In this document: piece after piece, positions 11,801 to 20,400 of the stretch | Position numbering within the stretch: position 1 is the first letter of the stretch | Layout: every line of letters begins with the position of its first letter | Origin: Rhinopithecus roxellana | Taxonomy: Eukaryota > Chordata > Mammalia > Primates > Cercopithecidae | Length of the DNA stretch: 64,000 nt | Assembly (NCBI RefSeq): GCF_007565055.1 | Contig: NC_044560.1 | Location: 87,487,295-87,551,294, forward strand | Direction: 5' to 3' | Notes under the pieces: model-generated | Database searches by the model: none | Told to the model about the DNA's origin: nothing | Seen by the model: the letters and a program-made list of their open reading frames with translations, nothing else | Made by a program: the position numbers and the translations under genes

Positions 11801-14800
11801 TTGTTGGCCATTTCCAAAGACAAGAGTCTTTTCACGACATCATCAACCCTGTGGAAAAACCACAGCAATGAGACAGATATAGAGGGGAGACGGGGAGAGG
11901 AAAGCAATGCTGGTTTCATTTTAGTTTGAAAAGCAAAGATGATTGAAAAATTCCTTCTGTAGCAAATGAATCTCCCTGGAGGTGGGGAGCCATTTCCCAG
12001 GAATTAAAAGTCAGTGTGGATCTGGCTTGCTGGGCTGAAAACTATAGAAATTGGGGCTGTCAGCTCGACTGTTTCGGTCTCATCATAGGGAGGCCAAGGA
12101 GAGGATTTCCATTTTAGCTACAACATGGTTCGATCTGTTTTGAGACATTTCAAGTTAAATTGCACAGTGGGAGGGACTGACGAGCTCCCACCACACTGGA
12201 CAGGAGCTGAGCAGAGGGCCTCTGGCTTTGGTGTCAGTCAGCCCTGGATTCAAACTCTAGCTCTGCCCCTTAGAACTGTATGACACCGGGCAGCTTGAAA
12301 ATTTATAAAATGGGGACATACAGCTTTTGTGAGGAACAAGAGAAGAGAGATTTCTACAAAGACCTGTGAAGCATGTTAGCTCTTTGGAATCTAGTAGTAC
12401 AGGGTGTTCATCTAGAGTACAAAAAAACCCCCAAGTAGCCGAGCTTCATGAGTGCCATCTGCCTTGCTGGCCACCCACTCTCACCACACCTGGGCCCCTG
12501 CCTCCTCCTAGATCAAGCTTCAGCTACAGCAAGCCAAGTCTCAAAGCCACTGTCTTTCCCACTCCCCGACAATCCTCCCAGGGCCCCCTGCCTCCCCTAC
12601 TAGGTTTCTTCCTGCTTACTTCTCAATTCCAGGGACATTCTGGTAGTCTTTGAGCAGTGTAGAAGGAGGCGGGTCATCATCCTGCCCAGGCTGGGCTGTC
12701 AAGTAAATATGGGGATAGAAAACACCCAGAGTCAACTCTCGCTGCCCACCCTCCCAGACCTGGCTCTTCTCACCCACTCTCCAACTCCAGAAGGGACATC
12801 CAGGGTCTCAAGCAAAGCACTGCATATCTCTGGGCTCAGTTTCTCCTCTGCAAACTCTGTGGGCACCTGCTTTGATATTTCATGCTGGGAGTAGGTGGCT
12901 TTTCCCAAGACCCTACACTGTGCCTGCACCTTTCATACACCTATCTGGCTCTACAGTTCTCAGATCCCCCACTAGGATGGGTCCTCCTGCGGACAGGACA
13001 GAGTTTGACTCCTTTGGAATCCACGATAGTCTGACCCATGGCTCAGCCTAGACTAGGCACTCAGCAAACACTTGCTGGCTGACTGCATGAATGAATTAAG
13101 GGGGTTGAGGAAAGGCAGCTAACTGTACGATGCCTGAAATGTAAGCACCAGGTAGAGATCACAGGAGAACCTCAGTCTGGGTGTGTGCACCCCTGCTATC
13201 CCTTAGAGATGAGAAAGAGGCATAGTGTGGATGGACTTATCCTCTCCAGTCAGACCCTGCTATGCAAATAACATTGATGGGCCTCTTCTGTCTTTAACAG
13301 CTCAAGTTGGTTCTGATAGGGAGGCAGAAAAAAAATTATATTACAAATATATTAATAGCAATAAATTCTACTTATTTTATTTTTTGTAGAGACTGGGTCG
13401 TGCTATGTTGCCCAGGCTGGTCTTGAACTTCTGGTCTCAAGTGATCCTCGAGCCTTGGCCTCCCAAAATGTTGGGGCCATGTCCAGCCAATAATTTCTTT
13501 TTCTTTTTTTCTTTTTTGAGATAGAGTCTCGCTCTGTCACCCAGGGTGGAGTGCAGTGGCATGGTCGGCTCACTGCAACCTCCACCTCCCAGGTTCAAGC
13601 GATTCTCCTGCCTCAGCCTCCTGAGTAGCTGGGATTACAGGTGCGCGCTACCACACCCAGCTAATTTTTTTTTTTTTTTTTTTTGTATTTTTAGTAGAGA
13701 GGTTTCACCATGTTGGCCAGGCTGGTCTCGAACTCCTGAACTCAAGTGATCCACCCACCTCGGCCTCCCAAAGTGTTGGGATTACAGGCGTAAGCCACCG
13801 CGTCCGGCCCCAGATAATAAATTCTAATATATACACTACTAATATGTTTAATTGAGCACAGTGTTAAGGATGCTTTTCATGTATTATCGCTGAATCCTAA
13901 CAAACCTTGCAAATGGATACTTTCATACTCATTTTAGAAATAAGAATCAGAAAGAGGAAGTACCTCTTCCCGTATCATTTACCTAATAAGAAGGATCTTA
14001 ACTACTACACATACTGAGTTGCAATGGGAAACTACATCCTGCATCTCAGAAGCGCAGACACAAAGTGCCATACTCTAGGTAGGCCTGGGTGGTGCCAGCC
14101 ATGCACTCCCTCTGGCAAGCTCATTTTCACTCATTCACCTGTAAAGCTCCTGCTCCCGCCCTTAACACCTCTCTCTCTCCATACAGGCAGCAGGCCTAGG
14201 GCTTTGTATAAGGTGGACGTGGAGTCTTTTGCTCAGGACTTCTGGCTCACCCCATCTAGTGGCTCTAACTCGCCACATCGGTCCCCTTACCCACCCCAGC
14301 CTTCCAGGAGGTCTCTCTTCCGCCCCAAGTCCCACCTCAGGAACTCCTACCTGGTTTCTGGATGACATGTCCGCGCGCGGCCTGGAGAAGGAGACCTACG
14401 CAGAAAAGAGAAGGCTGAGGCCCATCTCCTTAAATAGTCCACCCTCAATTCCTTTCTGGGCCCCTCGCATTGTCCGTCCGCCACGGTTTATGCGCTTCTG
14501 AGCCTAACCGCTGCCCCATTTCTTCCCTACCCCTTCCTTGTCTCTCACACCTTGTTTCACCTCTTGCGCAACCACCGCCCTTTCCCCCTTATCCTGACCG
14601 CTGTACATCTCCCCTACTCCTGTGCTTCCTTATTCCCTATCGCCGCCGAACCCTGTTTCCCTACACCCGCCGTCCCATTTCTCAGCTCCTCACTTCCAGG
14701 CTGCAGGCCCCGCTGGTTGAAAGGAAACCTGTCGCTCCCACCGCCCGGCAGCCCGAGAACTGGGGCCTGGGTCCGAATCAAACTCAGCGCCCTCCACGCG

Positions 14801-14811
14801 ACCCTGAGCAT
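5663..14811 (-). CDS. MRPS15: MRPS15, mitochondrial small-subunit ribosomal protein uS15m (complete, 8 exons)
   Basis: Encodes uS15m, which binds small-subunit rRNA in the mitochondrial ribosome. The coding sequence joins 14811-14694, 14395-14351, 12695-12620, 11848-11800, 11317-11233, 8202-8144, 6253-6062 and 5800-5663: 762 nt, 253 residues. All junctions keep frame and use GT-AG. The first 50-60 residues are basic and low in acids (MLRVAWRALSLIRT...), fitting a mitochondrial import signal. The S15 domain follows in exons 4-7, with the rRNA-contact helix around [20 protein letters not shown] in exon 7. A lysine-rich tail (exon 8) ends ...TLKDSQ. The human protein as I remember it has 257 residues; the difference lies after RT in exon 1. 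The gene is transcribed in the same direction as OSCP1 and CSF3R but has its own CpG promoter. Confidence 0.96.
6062..6253 (-). CDS. MRPS15: MRPS15 exon 7 (S15 core)
   Basis: Exactly 64 codons, [14 protein letters not shown]... to ...RRFVTKKALCIR, phase 0 at both ends. Acceptor TTGCAG at 6254; donor GTATGAG from 6061. It holds most of the rRNA-binding S15 motif and the mitochondria-specific extension with YYRRAHRRFV. Confidence 0.96.
6330..6520 (-). repeat. MIR in MRPS15 intron 6
   Basis: The plus strand shows the reversed MIR core 'attcccattttacagatgag' followed by 'aaaacaaaggtttaaaga'. Confidence 0.65.
6807..7099 (+). repeat. AluY-like, MRPS15 intron 6
   Basis: Little-diverged plus-strand Alu (ggccaggtgcggtggctcac ... 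aaaagaaaaaaaaaaa). Short flanks 'aacagcatt' and 'aacaacatt' look like a target duplication. Confidence 0.9.
7171..7468 (+). repeat. Alu (S/Y), MRPS15 intron 6
   Basis: Plus-strand Alu beginning 'gctggggacggtggctcacg' and ending in about 18 A. Confidence 0.9.
7610..7880 (-). repeat. MIR in MRPS15 intron 6
   Basis: Reversed MIR: 'tttagcacagggcctaaaga', 'aaagagaactgaggctgaga', then 'cacacagctagttaagcgc' and 'gggatttgaacccaggg'. Confidence 0.8.
8144..8202 (-). CDS. MRPS15: MRPS15 exon 6 (59 nt)
   Basis: Completes the Ile codon split with exon 5 and then encodes VALSVKIRSYEEHMQKHRK. Acceptor TTTCAG; donor GTAAAC. At 59 nt, skipping it would shift the frame. It is flanked by oppositely oriented Alus (7171-7468 and 8459-8750). 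Confidence 0.95.
8459..8750 (-). repeat. Alu (S), MRPS15 intron 5
   Basis: Minus-strand Alu flanked by 'gcaaatagcatt' and 'gcagatagcatt', a target duplication with one mismatch. Confidence 0.92.
9330..9637 (+). repeat. AluJ, MRPS15 intron 5
   Basis: Diverged plus-strand Alu, 'gggctgggtgtggtggtcat' to a 22-nt A tail. Confidence 0.88.
10206..10847 (-). repeat. Nested pair of Alus, MRPS15 intron 5
   Basis: An outer minus-strand Alu (10206-10385 and about 10714-10847) is split by an inner minus-strand Alu (about 10386-10713). The inner copy duplicated 'aattttttgtatttt'. The outer copy duplicated 'tagtcttactatt', seen at 10193-10205 and 10848-10860. The order of insertion is therefore readable. 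Confidence 0.92.
10855..11080 (-). repeat. MIR, MRPS15 intron 5
   Basis: Reversed MIR core 'cccccatttccagatgagga', then 'gacttacgcaagctcacaca'. It also served as the target for the nested Alus. Confidence 0.7.
11233..11317 (-). CDS. MRPS15: MRPS15 exon 5
   Basis: Encodes KEMLKMKQEQLMKKIDANPE through ...SLEAR plus one nucleotide. Acceptor TTCAACAG. The donor is A|GTTGGT, which departs from the GTRAGT consensus at +3 and +4 but keeps G at +5. Confidence 0.94.
11540..11700 (+). repeat. Old L2-like repeat, MRPS15 intron 4
   Basis: 'attcattcattcactgagcac' style start followed by 'cctgccctgaagatgctctg' and 'gtgggctaagtgctgtga', the pattern of an ancient mammalian LINE tail. The family assignment is uncertain. 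Confidence 0.5.
11800..11848 (-). CDS. MRPS15: MRPS15 exon 4
   Basis: Completes the Lys codon from exon 3 and encodes VDDVVKRLLSLEMANK. Acceptor TTTTTCCACAG; donor GTGAGC. Confidence 0.95.
12205..12335 (+). repeat. MIR, MRPS15 intron 3
   Basis: 'tttggtgtcagtcagccctgg' style start, 'actctagctctgccccttag' and 'ataaaatggggacatac' match the MIR core. Confidence 0.7.
12620..12695 (-). CDS. MRPS15: MRPS15 exon 3
   Basis: Encodes (A)QPGQDDDPPPSTLLKDYQNV and continues PGIE, with two nucleotides of the next Lys codon. Acceptor TTGACAG; donor GTAAGC. Confidence 0.95.
13373..13489 (-). repeat. Partial Alu, MRPS15 intron 2
   Basis: Only one end of a diverged minus-strand Alu is present: 'gagactgggtcgtgctatgt' to 'ccatgtccagcc'. 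Confidence 0.7.
13498..13807 (-). repeat. Alu (S), MRPS15 intron 2
   Basis: Full-length minus-strand Alu, ending 'ccaccgcgtccggcc'. It has an 18-nt T run between its two arms. Confidence 0.9.
13840..14010 (-). repeat. MIR remnant, MRPS15 intron 2
   Basis: 'tgaatcctaacaaacc' and 'actcattttagaaataagaa' match a decayed reversed MIR. Confidence 0.55.
14351..14395 (-). CDS. MRPS15: MRPS15 exon 2
   Basis: Encodes (S)LLLQAARGHVIQKP with split codons at both ends, matching the human SLLLQAARGYVVRKP block. Acceptor TGCGTAG; donor GTAGGA. Confidence 0.94.
14694..14811 (-). CDS. MRPS15: MRPS15 exon 1 (import signal)
   Basis: Encodes MLRVAWRALSLIRTQAPVLG and on to ...GLQPG plus one nucleotide; donor GTGAGG. 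The Arg-rich, acid-free start fits a mitochondrial targeting peptide. The ATG has A at -3. Relative to the human protein I remember (RTRAVTQVLVPGL), four residues are missing after RT. Confidence 0.95.
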
Positions 14812-15010
14812 GATGACCTCTAACCCCAGCGGGGCCCGCGCTGCCGCCGCCGTTCCCTTTGCGGCGCGGGCCGGGTTACATGGACGCCGCCATGCTGGCC
14901 CAGGCTCGATCAATGGAGGCAGTTGCAATACCCGAGCAGACGAAGACCGAGAGAATGGATTGGCTGGCGGGACTCTGATGACGCGACGCACGGGGTGGAG
15001 CTCAGAGACT
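14812..15010 (-). promoter_or_regulatory. MRPS15 5' UTR and CpG-rich promoter
   Basis: CpG-dense DNA upstream of the ATG. It contains a YY1-like GCCGCCATGCTGG near 14886, a position typical of ribosomal-protein initiation sites, and a minus-strand CCAAT at 14963-14959. A CRE-like TGATGACGC lies close to the CCAAT box. No TATA box. The start site is probably near 14890-14930, by inference from the YY1 motif. Confidence 0.65.
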
Positions 15011-15319
15011 GGGTTCCCGCTGTGCGTGATAGGGCCGTGGTGGTTGTGTGCCCACGTTTAGCAGTGTGCTGGGGTGCTGGATAAATTCTAAAATGCCACT
15101 TTTTGGAAGGCATGCATCCCGTCCTTAATCTCTCAGTACATTTCTGGCCCTCGGGCCGGGGTTATTTTGGGAGTTCCTTGGCGCCTGCGGTAGCCTTCTA
15201 CCCCCAACCCAATCCCTTCTCCACCCCACCCCACCCCTCAGTCCCTTAGTCAAGGATGGGACCCTGTAAGAACTAATGCTGGATTTCAGCCGTGTCTCTG
15301 GCAGCCTGGTAGCCTGGAG

Positions 15320-15545
15320 ACTAAAGTCGTTGAGTTTGGAATCGTACAGCCCTGGTCTGGAATCCTAACTCAGGCATTTACTCAACGTGTGATCTTGTGG
15401 GCAAGTCACTTAACCTTTGTGGGCCCTGTAGGGGTAGTAATAACAGTATCTCTCTTTTAGGTTGTTGAGAGGATTAACTGAGGCAGTTGTATGCAGAGCA
15501 CCTGGTATATAGTGAGCATTTAGTAAATCTTAACGGTGATGTTAT
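15320..15545 (+). repeat. MIR
   Basis: Well-preserved MIR: 'gtacagccctggtctggaat', 'gggcaagtcacttaacctt', 'ggttgttgagaggattaact', 'tagtgagcatttagtaaa'. Confidence 0.85.
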
Positions 15546-15549
15546 TTGT

Positions 15550-16410
15550 GAAACAGTGGTGTAAGGGTGAATACAAATTAGAAGAAAAAGAGAATTTAAT
15601 TTTCCCTGGAGCAAAAAGGGAAAAGACTCCTTCTCTTCACTTTTCTGAAAGCAGTTTACTTTAGAAAACTTGTAATTGTGAATACTTTTTCTACTGCTTT
15701 GCGAGAATGTAGATCTTAAAAGGTAAATAAACCTCTTGCCAGTTTTACAACCCCGGAATGTTTTTCTTAAGGACCTGGGAGCCAACTCTTTGAAATGTAA
15801 TAATTAAGGAGGATAGTGCTCTCTCTCTCAGTTCCTGTGGGAGGGTAGGAGCCTAACTTCTGTTGGTGCCTAGCTCTTAGTTGCAAGCTACCCCTTGTCA
15901 TAAAGATAGGGGAAATCGATTTTTCCTTTGGTTAAAGGCAATTAGCAGACACAGGTGGCTTCTCACTTACCAGGTAAATTTAGAGTGGGTGCCGCCAAGT
16001 CCTCTTGCTTGAGGACCAGTTATTGTTTATCTTGAGAAAATGGATACAATAAATTGTATTCACTTGGCTACATAAAAGGGTAAGATTTTTCTCTTTGCAG
16101 TCTCTTTAGTGGATCACCAGTGTATCACATTCTGGTTTAATGCTTATTCAATAATACCGTTTTCTTGCTTTTCTATCCTTGTGAAGAGGTTTTCTGGATT
16201 GGCAGGGGATTTTGTCTTAAATTATATTTCCCCAACAGGGGTTAGTTTTTTCCAAAGTCTCTTCACCGTGTCCCACCGCACTCTGTCACTCCCCCCATGT
16301 AACCCATGCCACTGTGCACTAAGGATCAGTTTTCAAGTCCCCACCACTAGAATGGAGCTCTCTGAGGGTGAACTGAGCTGAGTCATTTGCACAGGGCCTC
16401 GATGCTGAGA
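15550..16410. other. No recognised feature
   Basis: AT-richer intergenic DNA between MRPS15 and CSF3R. No gene or classifiable repeat was seen. Confidence 0.5.
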
Positions 16411-16418
16411 GCTAGCGG

Positions 16419-16650
16419 AAGGAAGGGAAGGAAGGGAAAGGAAGGAAGGAAGGGAAAGGGAGGAAAGAAGGGAAAGGGAGGAAAGAAGGGAAAGGGAGGA
16501 AAGAAGGGAAAGGGAGGAAGGAAGGGAGGGGGGAAGGAAGAGAGGGAGGGGGGAAGGGAGGGAGGGGGGAAGGAAGGGAGGGAGGGGGGAAGGGAGGGAG
16601 GGAGGGGGGAAGGGAGGGAGGGGGGAAGGAAGGGAGGGAGGGGGGAAGGA
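16419..16650 (+). repeat. 230-bp purine-only (GGA/GGAA) tract
   Basis: Almost uninterrupted A/G on plus. The first part repeats an 18-bp unit, gggaaagggaggaaagaa, about four times. The second part is G-richer, with units of ggaag, ggag and runs of six G. It lies just beyond the CSF3R 3' end. Open frames within it are artefacts of the missing pyrimidines. Confidence 0.95.
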
Positions 16651-16739
16651 CCAACTCTGAGAAGTTTCCCCCTGACTGCTGGGCCCTGAAAAATAAATAG
16701 CAGAGACTCAGGTACACCCAAGAGTGTCTATAAACAATA

Positions 16740-17025
16740 ACAAAAACTCCAAACCAAAAGCTAGTTTACAATAGTGAAGTTATAGGAAACAAGTACAAAA
16801 GGCCATTGGGTGGGGCCGGATGGAGCATGATCTGGTCCTTAAAGTATGAAGATTGCCTGGGAGGCCCAGCCTATGGAGACTGGCGGGAGAGGGGATGCTG
16901 GTGGCTGGAGATGGGGAGAACCTGGGCTGGGGTAGTTTTTAGTCATGGGCTTCTGGACCCTCCCCTCTCCTCCAGCTAGCTCAGGCCTTTAAGAGGCAGG
17001 CCCAAGAAGGGAACCCCAGGAAGCC
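16740..17025 (-). other. CSF3R 3' UTR (approximate extent)
   Basis: Sequence downstream of the CSF3R stop, similar to the human 3' UTR as I remember it (minus strand 'ggccttttgtacttgtttcc'). No AATAAA or ATTAAA was found on the minus strand between 17025 and 16690, so the 3' end is approximate. Confidence 0.5.
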
Positions 17026-17496
17026 CTAGAAGCTCTCTAGCCCCTCCACCCCATGGACCCGGATCCCCTGCAGGAGGGGGAAGTCGAGCAGTGGCCCAAA
17101 GACACAGTCGTCCTCCTGGCTTGGGGCTGGGGTTACCAGGGTCCCCAGGGGGCTGGCCTGGAACCAGAGGTTCTCATAGGACTTGGGGCTGGGGGTGAGG
17201 CCCGCCAAGAGGGGCTGAGTGGAGTCGCAGCGGAGATAGTGCCCTGGCCCTGGGCTTGTGGGGCTGCCCAGCAGCTGCCCGTAGAGGACCTGATCGCTGG
17301 TGCCGGACTGGGATTGGGGCTGGGTGGGAGCTGCTCTTGGGTCCCCCTGGAGCACATAGGTCTGGACCAGAGTGGGGAGGCCACAGGTCTCTGAGCTGTT
17401 ATGGGACTCCCAGGGCAGTGGCTTCTTCTCGTCCTCCTCCAGCACTGTGAGCTTGGTGATGGGTGGCATGCCGAGGCCGGGCAGCTGGAAGGCCTC
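17026..17496 (-). CDS. CSF3R: CSF3R exon 17 (cytoplasmic tail)
   Basis: 156 codons plus TAG, starting EAFQLPGLGMPPITKLTVLE and ending ...VEGLESF. It carries the STAT3-type YVLQ, then YGQL, YLRC and the Grb2-type YENL, and a dileucine in TQPLLAGL linked to receptor internalisation. Acceptor GTGTGCAG at 17497. The premature stops of congenital-neutropenia leukaemia in humans fall in this exon; none is present here. Confidence 0.97.
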   Translation of the reverse strand, partial: EAFQLPGLGMPPITKLTVLEEDEKKPLPWESHNSSETCGLPTLVQTYVLQGDPRAAPTQPQSQSGTSDQVLYGQLLGSPTSPGPGHYLRCDSTQPLLAGLTPSPKSYENLWFQASPLGTLVTPAPSQEDDCVFGPLLDFPLLQGIRVHGVEGLESF

Positions 17497-20400
17497 CTGC
17501 ACACAAGGATGTGGGGTGAGGGCATGGCTCCTTTCAGATGTCTGCCCCAGCCACCGTCCCTGTCTGGGTCCAGGCAGTTGTGGGGGACATTCCTGCTGTT
17601 ACTGCTGGAACACAAAGGGTTCCACTTGCAAAGCACTGGTATGTTCCTCACACATGCCTGACATATGCCATGCACCGTTCGGACTCAGCATGGTCAGTTT
17701 TTCCATATCACAGGGAGGTGACCGAGGCTTTGAGATGGACAGAGCTGGGATTCAAACTTGGGTCTGCTTCACTCCAAAGGGAGGGGATGTTGCCGGAAGT
17801 CACAGGAAGACCTGAGTATTTGGCTTCAGAAGGTGTCCCTTCACTGAGCCTGGGCTGACATCCCCACCTCATTTCCCTCTCCCTCCTGGATTCTCACCTC
17901 TTCCATGATAGTGGGCACCCAGGAGCCCAGGCTGCTGTGAGCTGGGTCTGGGACACTTGGCCAGAGGGGATTCTTCCTGCTGGAGAGGAGGGCAGGTGGA
18001 GGCTGGGTCAGACATACCCTCCAATCTTTCCATCCTTTGTCCCACCCATCCCATCTGAAGAGATGCAGCTGCCCTTAGTGCAGAGAGAAGAAGCTGGGGG
18101 CTGGGACTCTCAGACATGGGCCCCAAAGTTTGGGAAGGTTGGAAGGGACTTAGATGGGCCCACCTCGACCTGAGGTTCCCTGTGGGTGGGGGATGCAGGA
18201 TCTCAGGTCTCTCAAAGGGACTCACCTGGGGCTGCAGCAGAGCCAGGCAGTTCCACAGAGGCAGGAGAGCAAGAGCAGGAGGCCGAACAGGCCCAGGAGG
18301 ATGTGTAGCTCGGATCCCTCTGCAGTGAGGGCAGAGCCGGAAGAAGTTAGAATGCATGTGGGGAAGGCTGGGTCTCCTCCCTCCGACCAGGGGATTCAAA
18401 GTCAGTCCCCATCTACTCTCAAAATCAGCATCCTTTGGGTGGGGTACCCTTCCAATAGCCATCTCTGCCCAGCCCTCGTCTCCCCTTACCTGGGATCAAG
18501 GTCATCAGGGTGAGGACTGTACTGTTGGTGGCCCCGGCCTGGCTGGCAGCCATGAGGTGAATGTGATACAGACTGGCGGGCTCCAGGCCATGGAGGACAA
18601 AGCCATGGGAAGAGGCATTCAGGATGGTGGCTGGGAGGGTTGTACGGTCAGCATAGGCCTGGATGCTGAAGCTGCCTCCATGGCAGCTGAGCACCCCCTC
18701 CTGGGCCTTCTGGGGCTGTGGGGAACTGAGGATAGACTCACAGAACGACTGGTTTTGAGTATTGGTCCAGAAGATGGTGTAGTGGGTAAGGGGGCTCTTC
18801 CCCAGCTCAGGGGGCTCAGGCACCCACTCCAGCTGTGCCCAGGTCTTGCCAATGTGCTTTAGATGCAGCTCTGGGGCATGGCAGGGGGCTGTGGGAAGAG
18901 AGAGGTGTGGGAGTTGAAGGGAGTGGGGCAGAGCAAGAGCCCGATTGGACTTCTTGTAGCTTCCCAGGCACTGTGGGGTGGGTGAGAAAAGAGTCCAAGG
19001 GGACTCATGCCCAAGCCTCATTTTTCCAGGGATTTAATCCAGATTCCACCTACTGCTATTAAATATCTGAGCCAGGATTTGAACCTGGCTCTGCTTGACT
19101 CTGGAGCCTCACTTTTCTGATTTCTACCAGGCCTGATTTCATCTGATTTACTCTCTGATTTCTGCCACTCACTCTCCAAATTTATGCCAGGTCCTCTGTC
19201 CAATTTCTTTTGCTTTTGTTTTTGAGACAGGGGCTCGCTCTGTCACCCAGGCTGGAGTACAGTGGTGCCATCTTGGCTCACTACAGCCTCAACCTCTTGG
19301 GCAATCCAATCCTCCCACCTCAGCCTCTCAAGTAGCTGGGGTTACAGGCACACACCACTGCACCCAGCTAATTTTTGGTTGATTGGCTGGTTGGTTGATT
19401 TATTTATTTATTTTTCTGTAGAGACAAGGTTGCCTAGGCTGGTCTCAAACTCTTGAGCTCAGGGGATCTGCCTGCCCTGGCCTCTCAGAGTGTTAGGATT
19501 ATAGGTGTGAGCCACTGCATCCGGCCCCTCTGTCCAATTTCTGTTACATATAACACTTTATTTTTGTCTGGGAAATGGATTGATTTTTGCCAGGTTTGCT
19601 CCTTGAATTGTGCCAACTCTCTACTCAATTTTTATCACAGCACCTGATTTCTGTCCAGCTGTAGGGATCCAGTGTTAGTTAAGCCAGGGGATTGGGAGAG
19701 ATCCTCTCCAGGGCCGAAAGTATGGTAAGAAGGCAATGTTCCCTATACTGCTGATTGCTGGGGACCAGGCAGAGCCTTGGGAGAGAGAGGAGAGGATTCT
19801 GGAAAGGGGCCTGGTGGTTGACGAACCCATTTCTTGGGAGTAGGCATAGACATGCTGGGAGGGTCCCATGGCGTCCTGGTACAAGGGAGTCACAGTGATC
19901 TCATAGAGCTGAAAGGGCCTGATGTTCTCTGTAGAGAGAAAATGAGGTAGGCATTCCTGTTAGGGGCTAACCTGTGCTAATGATCAGGAGCTAGCCTCAG
20001 ACCTCTAGTCAGGGCTAACCTGGCCTCATGATTCAGGGTTAACCTCCGCAATATCTTCTTTAGATCATTTGATGAGAATTAGGGAAGAAAAGTAGAAGAG
20101 AGAGCTAGAAGGGTGGCAGGGTCAGGGCTATAGAAAAAGGATCAGGTTAGACTAAGGAAGAACTTCCTGATTATGAGGATATGAAATGAGAACAGTGAAG
20201 GATCAAGAAAGGCTGGAGAATCCATGTCTCTTGGGCAGTTCAGGTTGCCCCATGCCTATTGTCAGACAAGCACTGCCTCCCTTTGTCCCTGGCCCTGCAC
20301 GACTTTCCAGGCCAGCCTTACCCTGCAGCAGAAACCCCGTGGCGCTCCCATTCTGTTCCATCCTCCAGGTCTTGTTGCTATTGCTCGTGCTGGGGGGGCT

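Noticed and set aside
16383..16721. Overlapping proline/serine- or lysine/glycine-rich frames on both strands
   Set aside because: They come from the purine-only tract, which cannot contain stops in several frames.
17053..17394. 113-codon plus frame antisense to CSF3R exon 17
   Set aside because: Shadow of a GC-rich coding exon; no promoter, splice or homology support.
17133..17675. 180-codon minus frame overlapping CSF3R exon 17
   Set aside because: Shifted frame of the CSF3R tail and intron 16; the true product is the other frame, which matches the receptor C-terminus.
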